A program made the position numbers and the translations under genes. From the NCBI RefSeq assembly GCF_001431045.1, contig NZ_BCLE01000005.1, positions 55,638-119,637 on the forward strand: a stretch of 64,000 nucleotides of DNA, written 5' to 3'. A model generated the notes under the pieces. It made no database searches. It was not told where the DNA came from and saw only the letters and a list, made by a program, of their open reading frames with translations. Of the stretch, positions 28,131 through 36,960 are shown piece by piece (position 1 is the first letter of the stretch; every line of letters starts with the position of its first letter). Origin of the DNA: Streptococcus orisasini (GTDB taxonomy: Bacteria > Bacillota > Bacilli > Lactobacillales > Streptococcaceae).

Positions 28131-29078
28131 TTATTGTAAAATCTTTTGAGCAGTTGTATCCGTTGTAACAAGAATGTCAATTAATTGATTTTCCAGAGAG
28201 ACCTTAATAGCTTTTGCTTTATCATTTCCATAGGCAACCGCCACTACTGTAGGAATCTTTTTAATCTGGTTCAAATCAAGCCCCATAACTCTTTGATTAA
28301 TATCATAGCCAAGCTCTTCACCATGGCTGTCAAAAAAGTGTGAATTGATATCTCCAATGACCCCTAATTCCTTTAGTCTTGCAATATCACTAGAATTGAT
28401 ATAGCCTGTCTGAGCCATTGTATTCTGATTATTTACCCCAGCAATACCCACCAAAGCAATATCTACATCCTTGGCTTCTTCTAAAACACCAGAAATCGTC
28501 AAATCCTGTTCTAATTCTTTTTTCAAGGTATAGGTTGATACCATGGCTGGCACATAAAGATAATGTGCTTTTGCCCGTATTTTTTTTGCCAATTCATGAA
28601 CTAATTGATTGGAATGTAAGTAAAAATACTCATTTCCCATACCGCCAACCAAAGGATAGATATGAATGTCCGGATAATTTAAATAGGGAAAATAATCAAT
28701 GACACTTTTCAATGAGGCTCCCCAAGAGATACCGATTTTGTTGACAGCATCAGCTCTCTTGATATAAGACTCAAGATAGTTGGCTGCAGTTCTCCCAACT
28801 TTTCGTTTAATTTCGGTATCGCTCAAACTTTCTGTGTCTACAACGATAACATCTTTTAAACCAAATTTTAATTCTAAGGCACGTTCAAGTTTTACAGTGT
28901 AAACTGACTGGCTGTTGATAAAAATTTCAACAATTTTAGCTTCTCTGGCATCGATTAGTATTTTTGAAATAAGCGAACGCGAAACACCCAGTTTTCTAGC
29001 GATTTCAGCCTGAGTCATTCCCTCATCGTAATACATAATCGCAACTTTAACATAGTCTTTTTCTGAATACTGGTCCAT
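28131..29078 (-). CDS. SorC-family sugar-binding transcriptional regulator
   Basis: A 315-residue SorC/DeoR-like regulator. The N-terminal HTH is AIMYYDEGMTQAEIARKLGVSRSLISKIL; the C-terminal sugar-phosphate-binding domain carries NKIGISWGASLKSVI and VVAVAYGNDKAKAI. ATG at 29078 has AGGGA seven bases upstream; the ATG two codons earlier abuts the site. It lies inside the second PTS operon, so it probably controls it through the repeated TGACA sites near 31250-31327. Confidence 0.9.
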   Translation of the reverse strand: MDQYSEKDYVKVAIMYYDEGMTQAEIARKLGVSRSLISKILIDAREAKIVEIFINSQSVYTVKLERALELKFGLKDVIVVDTESLSDTEIKRKVGRTAANYLESYIKRADAVNKIGISWGASLKSVIDYFPYLNYPDIHIYPLVGGMGNEYFYLHSNQLVHELAKKIRAKAHYLYVPAMVSTYTLKKELEQDLTISGVLEEAKDVDIALVGIAGVNNQNTMAQTGYINSSDIARLKELGVIGDINSHFFDSHGEELGYDINQRVMGLDLNQIKKIPTVVAVAYGNDKAKAIKVSLENQLIDILVTTDTTAQKILQ

Positions 29079-29129
29079 GATCATCCCTGATTTCTAATAG
29101 ATATATGTCATATTATAACATACCAGATT

Positions 29130-29489
29130 TTAATCATTGATAATCTTTAACCTATCCCCAACTTGCAATTTTGGAAAAATAACTGGCTCTGCTATGACAG
29201 CTCCGGGCAAGATATCATTTTCACCATTTCTAAAGTAAACAGAAACATGTCCTAGCTCTCGAAAGTTTTTATTGGCAGCATCGCCAACCTTAGTAATCGT
29301 ATATTCCTGAGCACCAAGCTGAAGTTTAGTCCCAACCTTAAGTACATTATCTTCCTTGGCTTGATAGTCATGCACCACACAAATTGCTCTTAATTCCGGT
29401 GGAGCCATTTGGCCAAAGAGGACAATAAGCATTTCTTCTTCAAAGGCAGGTACCATTTCACCTATTTCAACAACTTTAAATACTTCCAT
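29130..29489 (-). CDS. PTS glucitol-family EIIA component, second system
   Basis: A 119-residue EIIA-Gut paralogue. The phospho-His is in ELGHVSVYFRNG; the end PGAVIAEPVIFPKLQVGDRLKII follows the family. ATG at 29489 is preceded by TTGGAGTG; an in-frame TTG four codons earlier lies inside that site and is rejected. Confidence 0.9.
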   Translation of the reverse strand: MEVFKVVEIGEMVPAFEEEMLIVLFGQMAPPELRAICVVHDYQAKEDNVLKVGTKLQLGAQEYTITKVGDAANKNFRELGHVSVYFRNGENDILPGAVIAEPVIFPKLQVGDRLKIIND

Positions 29490-29501
29490 CAGACACTCCA
29501 A

Positions 29502-29873
29502 TTAATTATTTTTTACTACTAAAGATTCAATAGCCTCTTGTATAGCCTTATGATTTTCGCCCTTAACACTGTCAATTAAATGCTCATTTAATTTCTCGCC
29601 TATAATTTTGTCAAACGATGTAAATTTAGAAAAAATGGTTAAGCCCTTTAAATAATAGGCCTCAACAATTTTCTTTTCCTCATTAATAACTAGTATAACA
29701 ATAGTTGAAGCAATAAGTGATTTTACAACTTCAGAAACCAAACGATAATGATTGGTTCCTTGGTAATTGGCGACCAGCCTTTTGACAAAACGTTGATAAT
29801 ACTGGATTTGATATACACTCAGTATAAGCTGAAATAAAATAATAACTGTTAAAGCAATTGCTAAATTGGCCAT
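29502..29873 (-). CDS. GutM-like membrane protein
   Basis: A 123-residue protein with an N-terminal membrane segment (LAIALTVIILFQLILSVYQIQYYQ) and a GutM-like core (FVKRLVANYQGTNHYRLVSEVV, then VILVINEEKKIVEAYYLKG). It is shorter than GutM of the sorbitol operon and lacks the basic GRRSGR stretch. Its place next to EIIA suggests an accessory regulatory role. Confidence 0.75.
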   Translation of the reverse strand: MANLAIALTVIILFQLILSVYQIQYYQRFVKRLVANYQGTNHYRLVSEVVKSLIASTIVILVINEEKKIVEAYYLKGLTIFSKFTSFDKIIGEKLNEHLIDSVKGENHKAIQEAIESLVVKNN

Positions 29874-29981
29874 TTTTCTTTCCTTAGTTTATCAGTCTAA
29901 CCAGAAGAAACTTGTTAGCATTTCCTTCTGATAGCAGAATCTCACATTATTAATCAGTGCAAAACGTTTTTACAAGAAGCT

Positions 29982-31229
29982 CTAAGCAAATGTCTCATCT
30001 TGCAACTTACGTAATTTATAAACAGTTGTCGTTTCATCCAGTTCAATATCATCGTAGGTCAGGAAGGTACCATCTTTAATATCTCTTTTAGCCACTGAGT
30101 TTCCACCAACAAGACCAATTGGTACATTGTCATTTTTCTTCATATCTTCATGAGTCTCAACGACACCCCGTACACAGAAGCCGCCAATGCCATCAATTTT
30201 TTCACCAGCCTTGATATCGCGTTTAGCAACTGCAACGGTTTCAGCAATTGGAGCTCCTAAAGGAACGATGGCATAATCATGTTCCAAGACAGCCCGTGCA
30301 ATGGTTAACGGGGTTTCTAAGCTGCACAGATGGTAAGGACGATAAATGATGTGATGATCACGATCACCAACTTTCAAAAGATAATTCATCTCATGCTTAA
30401 CGCCTTCATTTTGACCTTCGACAATCACAAATACACCAGGCGCGATACCATCCACATATTCAACAACACCAAACTTATCGAGGACACCACCGTTTTCTTT
30501 GAGGTCAAGATTTTCAACAGTCCCTTTTAAGTCTGCAGAAATTCCGTGCATGCCAGGAACATCGGGTACAAAACCGATGGCATTAGCCAGCAGATTCATT
30601 TCTGCCATTGTTTTCGTGCCATCTTGGAAGGCTGCCAGCATGTGGCTGTTCATTTGTTTTGAAGCCGCTTCCTCAGCAGCAGTATCTGGATTCGCAGAAA
30701 CTTTCAGAGCATTGTTCTTACCCTTACCGGCAACGAGAACTTTCATGCCCATGCTTTTAGCAAATTCAAACAATTGGGCAGTGGCAGCTGGCTCGTCGCC
30801 ATCTGAACCTGTATAAACCAGACCTGCAGCATCATATAATTTTTTCATCAAAGGGCCAATGGTAATATCAATTTCAACATTCAATAGCACAAGGTGCTTT
30901 TTAGCAATCAAGGTTTCAAGAGCAATCTTGGCACCTGCTTCTGGAACACCTGTTGCATCAACAATGACTTCGACACTGTCAGAATGAACAATTTCTCTAA
31001 AGTCTGTACTAGTCAAAATATCAACTTTTTGCTTGGAACTCTGATTGAAGGCCTGAGCAGCACGATCAGCATTGCTAAGATTAATGTCACTGATGCCAGC
31101 GACCACCATGCCTGGAATGGTTGAAATCTGTGAAATCATTCCATAGCCCATTTGACCAGCTCCAATAACACCTACTCTAATAGGATTTGTTTGGGCTTCT
31201 CGTTCCAAAAGTTTACTGTATAGCGTCAT
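29982..31229 (-). CDS. NAD(P)-dependent oxidoreductase with SAF domain (homoserine-dehydrogenase-like)
   Basis: A 415-residue COG4091-type protein. The N-terminal Rossmann fold is RVGVIGAGQMGYGMISQI; the middle resembles homoserine dehydrogenase (VEVIVDATGVPEAGAKIALE, YTGSDGDEPAATAQLFEFA); a SAF-like domain follows at the C-terminus (VAVAKRDIKAGEKIDGIGG). GGAGG fixes the start at MTLYSKLL. As first gene of the operon it probably oxidises the PTS-imported polyol phosphate. Substrate unknown. Confidence 0.82.
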   Translation of the reverse strand: MTLYSKLLEREAQTNPIRVGVIGAGQMGYGMISQISTIPGMVVAGISDINLSNADRAAQAFNQSSKQKVDILTSTDFREIVHSDSVEVIVDATGVPEAGAKIALETLIAKKHLVLLNVEIDITIGPLMKKLYDAAGLVYTGSDGDEPAATAQLFEFAKSMGMKVLVAGKGKNNALKVSANPDTAAEEAASKQMNSHMLAAFQDGTKTMAEMNLLANAIGFVPDVPGMHGISADLKGTVENLDLKENGGVLDKFGVVEYVDGIAPGVFVIVEGQNEGVKHEMNYLLKVGDRDHHIIYRPYHLCSLETPLTIARAVLEHDYAIVPLGAPIAETVAVAKRDIKAGEKIDGIGGFCVRGVVETHEDMKKNDNVPIGLVGGNSVAKRDIKDGTFLTYDDIELDETTTVYKLRKLQDETFA

Positions 31230-31246
31230 AATAGACCTCCTTTTTT

Positions 31247-31327
31247 TGTCATATGACATTTTATTTGTCATTTGCTACAAGCAAAGTGTAACCCTTTTCA
31301 TGTCATTTGTCAATAACTTTGTCAAAT
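31247..31327 (-). promoter_or_regulatory. Promoter of the second PTS operon with repeated TGACA operators
   Basis: TTGACA (31308-31313), a 17-nt spacer and TACACT (31285-31290) on the minus strand. TGACA half-sites recur through the region. A perfect 12-bp palindrome TGTCATATGACA (31247-31258) lies between the start point and the ribosome site; further copies are near 31265, 31300, 31308 and 31320. Likely binding sites of the operon's SorC-type regulator. Confidence 0.65.
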
Positions 31328-31349
31328 GTAATATAAATGTAATTTTATT

Positions 31350-31407
31350 AAAAAAAGCCTAAGGCAGACCGCATGATAGTTACTTAATCATGTGATTCTA
31401 CCTTAGA
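31350..31407 (-). terminator. Second terminator downstream of pgi
   Basis: CTAAGG/CCTTAG closing arms, an inner CATGAT/ATCATG pair, and a T-run on the minus strand. Confidence 0.6.
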
Positions 31408-31433
31408 CTTCCAGCATTATTTATAATGATATT

Positions 31434-31463
31434 AGAAAAGCCAAGACATTAGCCTTGGTTTTT
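31434..31463 (-). terminator. First terminator downstream of pgi
   Basis: CCAAG (31441-31445) and CTTGG (31454-31458) followed on the minus strand by CTTTTCT, directly after the pgi stop. Confidence 0.65.
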
Positions 31464-31474
31464 CAGGTTTATGA

Positions 31475-32824
31475 TTAGAGACGTTTGTTCAACTCAGCAC
31501 CAAGATCCTCAAAGCCTGGTTTACCAAGAAGGGCAAACATGTTTTTCTTGTAGGCTTCAACACCTGGCTGATCAAACGGATTAACACCATTGAGATAACC
31601 AGACAGTGCAATAGCAAGCTCAAAGAAATAGATTGTGTAACCAAGTGTGAATTCATCTTGTTCAGGAATGGTCAGATAAGTATTTGGCACACCACCATCT
31701 GTGTGAGCAAGAAGAACACCATCAGTTGCTTTTTTATTGACAAAGTCAACATCCTTGCCTTGAAGGTAGCCAAGACCATCAAGATCTTCTGCTGCTTCTG
31801 GCACAAGAATATTTTTGCGCGGTTTATCAACGCGGATAACTGTTTCAAAGAGATTACGGTAACCTTCTTGGATAAATTGTCCAAGCGAGTGAAGGTCTGT
31901 TGAAAAGTTAGCTGATGTTGGGTAAATCCCTTTTTGATCCTTACCTTCTGATTCACCGGCTAATTGTTTCCACCATTCTGAGAAGTACTGCAGCGATGGT
32001 TCATAATTAGCAAGCACCTCTGTCACATAGCCTTTTCTGTAAAGGATATTACGGATAACAGCATATTGATAAGCTTCGTTTTCCGCAATCTTATCTGAAG
32101 AATAGTCCTTGCGGGCAGCATTGGCACCTTCCATCAATTTGGTAATGTCCGCACCGCTTGCCGCAATTGGAAGAAGCCCAACTGGTGTCAAAACAGTGAA
32201 ACGTCCGCCCACACTGTCAGGAACAACGAAAGTTTCCCAGCCATTAGCATCAGCTTCAACTTTAACAGCACCTTTTGCTTTGTCAGTAGTTGCGTAAATC
32301 CGTTTATTGGCTTCTTCTTGACCGTATTTTTTAATCAAGAGATCCTTGAAGACACGAAAAGCAATCGCTGGTTCAGTTGTTGTTCCTGATTTAGAAATGA
32401 CATTGACTGAGAAATCTTTATCAGCCACATAATCTACCAAATCAGCAAGGTAATTTGAAGAAATGGAATTTCCGGCATAAAGAATTTGCGGTGCTTTGCG
32501 CTCTTCTGCCTTTTGCAGATTAACAAATGAATTGTTTAAGAAATCAATAGCTGCGCGAGCACCAAGATAAGAGCCGCCGATACCAATAACCACAAGCACA
32601 TCACTGTCAGCTTGGATTTTTGCAGCCGCTTTTTGAATACGGGCAAATTCTTCTTTGTCATAGTCTTCTGGCAGATTGAGCCAGCCAGTCATTTCTGCAC
32701 CTGGTCCAGTGCCATTGCGAAGAGCCGTATCCGCAGCTGTCACTTGCATTTGCAGATAATCCAATTCATGAGGGGCTACAAATTGGTCCAAAACTTTGGA
32801 ATAATCAAATGTAATATGTGTCAT
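31475..32824 (-). CDS. pgi: Glucose-6-phosphate isomerase
   Basis: Interconverts glucose-6-phosphate and fructose-6-phosphate. A 449-residue short bacterial Pgi with the motifs [35 protein letters not shown], and [13 protein letters not shown]. Transcribed alone from its own promoter and followed by two terminators. It feeds glycolysis at the same point as the sorbitol product fructose-6-phosphate. Confidence 0.98.
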   Translation of the reverse strand: MTHITFDYSKVLDQFVAPHELDYLQMQVTAADTALRNGTGPGAEMTGWLNLPEDYDKEEFARIQKAAAKIQADSDVLVVIGIGGSYLGARAAIDFLNNSFVNLQKAEERKAPQILYAGNSISSNYLADLVDYVADKDFSVNVISKSGTTTEPAIAFRVFKDLLIKKYGQEEANKRIYATTDKAKGAVKVEADANGWETFVVPDSVGGRFTVLTPVGLLPIAASGADITKLMEGANAARKDYSSDKIAENEAYQYAVIRNILYRKGYVTEVLANYEPSLQYFSEWWKQLAGESEGKDQKGIYPTSANFSTDLHSLGQFIQEGYRNLFETVIRVDKPRKNILVPEAAEDLDGLGYLQGKDVDFVNKKATDGVLLAHTDGGVPNTYLTIPEQDEFTLGYTIYFFELAIALSGYLNGVNPFDQPGVEAYKKNMFALLGKPGFEDLGAELNKRL

Positions 32825-32859
32825 GTTTAATACTCCCTTAAAATTTCAGGTTCCATATT

Positions 32860-32888
32860 ATCATACTCTTTTGTAAGGGTTTTTTCAA
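32860..32888 (-). promoter_or_regulatory. pgi promoter
   Basis: TTGAAA (32883-32888), 17 nt, TATGAT (32860-32865) on the minus strand, about 35 nt before the pgi start. Confidence 0.7.
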
Positions 32889-32963
32889 TCCTTTTGAGTA
32901 GAATTTCACAAAAAAGAGACAACTATTTATTTTTCTGAAAATACCCTGAAAATTGCTGTTATT

Positions 32964-33581
32964 TTACGAAAGCGACTTGATAATTTCCACCCTTGTAATG
33001 ATACCATTTTTCATACTGTCAACCCGTAAAGCGACATCATTCAAATAAACAGCTGCCCCAATGGTAACATGTTTTTCCTCTGCTTCTAAATGGCGCACAA
33101 CAAAGTCTCTTAATAACTCTCCTTTTTGACCCTTCAGATTGACACGCGCTATAACATTAGCGATCTTGACCTTTTGACTGCCGCGAACAATAATATTATT
33201 CGAATCATCAAAACTTGTGAAAAGGTATTTTCGTGTGGCAAATAAGGCAGAAATCGCCAAAATACTCCACAAAGAATCAAGGCTGGTACTTTGATCTACA
33301 ACCACATGTCTGGCAATGGCAAAGAGCAAAACTTCAATGATGGTAGCAGAAGTATGCTTACTAAGCATTTTAATCAACTCAACACCAATGGCAATGCTCA
33401 TGGCCTGATCAAGAAAATTCTGAAGATAGGACTCAATTGAGGCATCAGAACTAAATATTTTCATCATATCCATAGCCAAAAATCCAGTCGATACAATCAG
33501 TACAGCTACCAGGATTAAGGAAATCAGAATCTCAACATAAAATGACATCTCATAAAAGCTGACCTGTAAAAACTTTCGCAT
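32964..33581 (-). CDS. PsiE-like membrane protein
   Basis: A 205-residue protein resembling the phosphate-starvation-inducible PsiE family. Four hydrophobic segments (from EILISLILVAVLIVSTGFLA to SLWSILAISALFATRKYLF) are followed by a soluble C-terminal domain of about 75 residues (VNLKGQKGELLRDFVVRHL onward). GGAGG sets the start at MRKFLQVS; a frame 72 codons longer runs into the repeat array and is rejected. Role unknown. Confidence 0.78.
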   Translation of the reverse strand: MRKFLQVSFYEMSFYVEILISLILVAVLIVSTGFLAMDMMKIFSSDASIESYLQNFLDQAMSIAIGVELIKMLSKHTSATIIEVLLFAIARHVVVDQSTSLDSLWSILAISALFATRKYLFTSFDDSNNIIVRGSQKVKIANVIARVNLKGQKGELLRDFVVRHLEAEEKHVTIGAAVYLNDVALRVDSMKNGIITRVEIIKSLS

Positions 33582-33821
33582 AAAACCTCCTTTAATTAAG
33601 ATACAAAGGGCGTTAAGAAAGCAAGAAGAAAATAGGAGCCTAACGCCATGCGCTTTGCGCATAAGGCAGGCTATCTTTTTCTCGACGCTTTTAGCCCGTG
33701 TTCGATTACATAAGATACAAAGGCGTAAGCGACACAAAGCAAAATAGGAAAGCTGACGAAGATGCTCAGCATCTAGGAAGTCTTTATCTTTTTGCACAGT
33801 GTCGTAGCCGTGTTCAATTGC

Positions 33822-33950
33822 TAAGATACGGCAGAGGGTTGTTATCTAAGTGCTTTGCACTTGATAACAAACGCCAATCACCATTGTGACTTGGCTACCT
33901 CTCCCACTAACTTCGTTTGGTTAGTAAAATCGACTAACCAAACGAAGTGT
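33822..33950. repeat. Composite repeat unit C1
   Basis: A different unit type: closing arms GAGG/CCTC, hairpin TTGTTATC...GATAACAA with AAGTGC/GCACTT inside, hairpin GCCAA-TCAC/GTGA-C-TTGGC, then a 16-bp hairpin ACTTCGTTTGGTTAGT/ACTAACCAAACGAAGT. It joins straight into unit D, which has lost its TAAGATA start. Confidence 0.75.
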
Positions 33951-34058
33951 CGCAAAGGGCGTCAGCGAGCAAAGTCAAAATAGGAGGTTTGACCAAGAGT
34001 CAAAGGACTCTAGGAGAAGCTATCTTTTTGACACAGCTCGCAGCTCGTGTTCAGTTAG

Positions 34059-34187
34059 TAAGATACGGCAGAGGATTGTTATCTAAGTGCTTTGCACTTG
34101 ATAACAAACGCCAATCACCATCGTGACTTGGCTACCTCTCCCGCTAACGTCGTTTGGTTAGTAAGATCGACTAACCAAACGAAGTGT
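34059..34187. repeat. Composite repeat unit C2
   Basis: Near-identical copy of C1 (a handful of substitutions in 129 bp), joined to unit A2 exactly as C1 is to D. The pair indicates that C plus a following unit was duplicated or inserted as a block. Confidence 0.75.
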
Positions 34188-34479
34188 CGCAAAGGGCGTT
34201 AAGAAAGCGAGAAGAAAATAGGAGCCTAACGCCATGCGCTTTGCGCATAAGGCAGGCTATCTTTTTCTCGACGCTTTTAGCCCGTGTCCGATTACATAAG
34301 ATACTAAGCCGTTAAGCGACTCAAAGAAATTTAGGGAGCCTGACGAAGAATCCCTAAAGATTCTAGGAAGGCGAGTCTAACTTCACAGAGTCGTAGGCGT
34401 GTTCAATTAAACGCTTTCTTAAAAAGAAAACTTTATTCTATTATAACTGATATCGGGCGGAAAAGATAGGATTTCAAAA

Positions 34480-34510
34480 CAAAAGAAAAGTGCTAAATCA
34501 TTCAGCACTT
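34480..34510 (-). terminator. Terminator of the SDR-like gene
   Basis: AAGTGCT (34504-34510 read on minus) and AGCACTT (34488-34494 read on minus) form a 7-bp stem followed by TTCTTTTG. Confidence 0.75.
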
Positions 34511-34546
34511 GAGATTTAACAGCTTGTTAACAGTTAGTCTTTTTAT

Positions 34547-35257
34547 CTACACAATGGTATAGCCGTAATCTAAGACAAGATTATGGCCTCTAATTGACTT
34601 GCTCTGATCACTTAACAAAAATTGGATGGAATGACTAACATCTTCTAAATCTACAAATCTTTGATAAGGAATTCGAGCTTGTAAACGATGTCCAAAATAT
34701 GAGTTTAAGAAGCCACTATTAGCATCCGTTTTGACATAAGAGGGCGATATGGTATTGACTCTAATATCTTTATCCTCTACCAAGGAATAATCTGCAGATA
34801 AATTTTTAGCCAAATGAATTAAGGCGCTTTTAGAAGGCCCATGATCTACTCGCATGCTGTTAGCAATGACTCCCTCTTGTGAAGCAATAAAAACGACTGC
34901 AGCTTTTTCTGATAAATAATCGTAAACAGCTTTCATTGAAAATAGGGCTGCCTTGACATTGACATTAAATGTTGCATCCCAATCTTTAGATGTCACACTA
35001 AAAACATTGTTCATATAATTAATGCCTGACGCAAAGACAACCTTGGAAAAGCTTAAATTAAGCTTTTTCAAAAAGGATTTAATTTTTTCAAATGAGTCAT
35101 TTTCTCGAAAATCAATGGATAAATAATGTTCCAAACTCTCAGATGTTTCAGGATAATCAATTCCAACAACAACCTCATATTGGTCACCGTATCGTTCTAA
35201 AAAATCTTTACAAACATAACTTTCTGAGCCAATTAATAATAAATTTTTATTCGCCAT
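34547..35257 (-). CDS. Divergent short-chain dehydrogenase/reductase-like protein
   Basis: A 236-residue SDR-fold protein with altered key motifs. The TGxxxGxG cofactor loop is replaced by IGSESYVCKDF, NNAG by SGIN, and the catalytic YxxxK by HGPSK (His139, Lys143); Ser126 remains in FIASQE. The C-terminus VNTISPSYVKTDAN and SIRGHNLVLDYG follows the family. It may be a non-catalytic or unusual reductase. It lies after metK, beyond the PKS-NRPS genes, with its own promoter region and a terminator; a link to the cluster is possible but unproven. Confidence 0.8.
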   Translation of the reverse strand: MANKNLLLIGSESYVCKDFLERYGDQYEVVVGIDYPETSESLEHYLSIDFRENDSFEKIKSFLKKLNLSFSKVVFASGINYMNNVFSVTSKDWDATFNVNVKAALFSMKAVYDYLSEKAAVVFIASQEGVIANSMRVDHGPSKSALIHLAKNLSADYSLVEDKDIRVNTISPSYVKTDANSGFLNSYFGHRLQARIPYQRFVDLEDVSHSIQFLLSDQSKSIRGHNLVLDYGYTIV

Positions 35258-35662
35258 TAAATACTAAATACTCCTTCAATCATGTCATAACTTTCAAAGC
35301 TTATTATTATATTAATAATCAAACTCTACTCTTTAAAAAGTTCTTTCAAACAATTCATGAAACTAACTATATTTTACTAGAATCTCTATCTTACCAAAAT
35401 GAATTATCGTTTATTAATAATTACTTATTTGCAATATTAATCTAAAAAGTTAAAACAAAAACTTCTTCTACATAATTCATTAAGTGTTTTCCTCATTAAT
35501 GCATAAAGACGGAATGTTGATAGATTTTATTCAAACGTTAGAATAACAAGAAAAATTGATTGCTACGAAATCACAATTTTTATGCCTAATCTTAAGGAAC
35601 ACAACATTTTATGAGTGATTACCTAGCAATCATGTATGTCCTTACTAAATAAAAATAAGTTT
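35258..35662. other. AT-rich intergenic region without a gene
   Basis: No credible ORF. A minus-strand TATAAT (in TTAATATAATAATAAGC) lies about 45-50 bp before the SDR-like gene and is probably its -10. No clear terminator for metK was found here. Confidence 0.5.
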
Positions 35663-36856
35663 TTAAGTCTGAACAGCCTTTTTCAAGTTTTTAACCTTAT
35701 CCACTCTTTCCCAAGGCAAATCAATATCCGTTCGCCCAACATGTCCGTAAGCTGCTGTTTGGCGGTAAATTGGCCGCTTGAGATCCAGCATTTTAATAAT
35801 CCCTGCTGGACGCAAGTCAAAAATCTGACGCACAGCTTCTTCCAGCCGGCTTTCAGCTACCTCTCCAGTTCCAAAAGTATCCACACGAACAGAAACAGGC
35901 TGAGCTACACCAATAGCATAAGCCAACTGTACTTCTGCCTTCTTGGCAAGACCCGCAGCCACAATATTTTTAGCGATGTAGCGCGCTGCATAAGAAGCCG
36001 AACGGTCAACTTTCGTAGCATCCTTGCCGGAAAAAGCTCCACCACCATGACGGGCATAGCCGCCATAAGTATCCACGATAATCTTACGCCCTGTTAAACC
36101 AGAATCTCCTTGCGGTCCGCCGATCACAAAACGGCCTGTCGGATTGATGAGATACTTGGTTTTATCATCAAGATATTCAGCGGGGATAACAGCCTTAATA
36201 ACCTTGTCAATGACATCTCTGTGAATGTCTTCGTTGGCTGCTTCTGGATCATGCTGCGTAGAGATAACAACAGTGTCCACACGGACAGGTTTGTTATTTT
36301 CATCATACTCAACCGTCACCTGACTCTTGGCATCTGGCCGCAGATAAGCAATCTCTCCTGATTTTCTCAGCTCTGCCAATTTTCTAACCAAGCGATGCGC
36401 CAACGAAATCGGCAAGGGCATAAGTTCCGGTGTCTCATCAACAGCGAAACCAAACATAAGCCCTTGGTCACCAGCACCAATCAAATCAAGTGCGTCTTGC
36501 TCATCATGACCGCGTACCTCAAGCGCTTCATTGACTCCCTGAGCAATATCCGGAGACTGCTCTACTAATGACGGATGCACCCCAACTGTTTCAGCTGAAA
36601 AACCATAATCGGTATCTGTATAACCAATCTCAGCAATGGTATCACGTACTATACGATTAATGTCCACATAGGCTTTGGTAGAAATTTCACCAAAAACATG
36701 GACAGAACCCGTATAAACAACCGTTTCAGCGGCAACATGGGCATCGGGATCCTGTGCTAAGATAGCATCTAAAATAGCGTCTGAAATCTGATCGGCAATC
36801 TTATCGGGATGCCCCTCAGATACCGATTCAGACGTGAAAAGTTTACGTTCTGACAT
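35663..36856 (-). CDS. metK: S-adenosylmethionine synthetase
   Basis: Makes SAM from methionine and ATP. A 397-residue enzyme with [17 protein letters not shown] and GGGAFSGKD motifs. Base composition is richer in G+C than the flanking PKS-NRPS genes, like a core gene. It starts 104 bp after the thioesterase gene. An inverted repeat TTAAGAA/TTCTTAA (36872-36901) sits just before the AGGGGG ribosome site. A SAM-dependent methyltransferase is encoded in the neighbouring cluster, so this copy may supply it. Whether the genome holds another metK cannot be seen. Confidence 0.97.
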   Translation of the reverse strand: MSERKLFTSESVSEGHPDKIADQISDAILDAILAQDPDAHVAAETVVYTGSVHVFGEISTKAYVDINRIVRDTIAEIGYTDTDYGFSAETVGVHPSLVEQSPDIAQGVNEALEVRGHDEQDALDLIGAGDQGLMFGFAVDETPELMPLPISLAHRLVRKLAELRKSGEIAYLRPDAKSQVTVEYDENNKPVRVDTVVISTQHDPEAANEDIHRDVIDKVIKAVIPAEYLDDKTKYLINPTGRFVIGGPQGDSGLTGRKIIVDTYGGYARHGGGAFSGKDATKVDRSASYAARYIAKNIVAAGLAKKAEVQLAYAIGVAQPVSVRVDTFGTGEVAESRLEEAVRQIFDLRPAGIIKMLDLKRPIYRQTAAYGHVGRTDIDLPWERVDKVKNLKKAVQT

Positions 36857-36960
36857 AAAATGTCCCCCTTTTTAAGAATTTCTAATCAGTCAACTTCTTA
36901 AGCTCAAAGAAATAGATTAACAATCTGAAATATAATTAATTTTTTTCATATCTTATATCA

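Larger units (their letters stand above)
33597..34410. repeat. Tandem array of structured repeats with compensatory arm changes
   Basis: Seven abutting units: A1 33597-33710, B 33711-33821, C1 33822-33950, D 33951-34058, C2 34059-34187, A2 34188-34296, E 34297-34410. A, B, D and E share a pattern: ACAAAGGGCGT, a variable arm, AAAATAGG, a variable hairpin, ATCTTTTT, the complementary variable arm, then TAGCCCGTGTTCAATTA. The arms match within each unit (GCGACAC with GTGTCG in B; GCGAGC with GCTCGC in D; GGC/GCC in B but GCC/GGC in E). No ORF is credible. I do not recognise a named family. Confidence 0.85.

Noticed and set aside
33582..33797. N-terminal extension of the PsiE-like protein into the repeat array
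   Set aside because: GGAGG sits directly before the internal ATG at 33581, and the extension is translated repeat sequence with no membrane-protein character.
33822..33950. tRNA-like cloverleaf in unit C
   Set aside because: Branched pairing is present, but there is no anticodon/T-arm consensus (no GTTCGA) and arm lengths are wrong.
33597..34410. CRISPR-like array
   Set aside because: Units are about 110-130 bp, abut each other, contain their own hairpins, and have no unique spacers; no cas gene is nearby.
36857..36960. SMK-box (SAM-III) riboswitch before metK
   Set aside because: The AGGGGG ribosome site has no upstream complementary C-rich arm; only a TTAAGAA/TTCTTAA hairpin is present. 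A covariance search would settle it.
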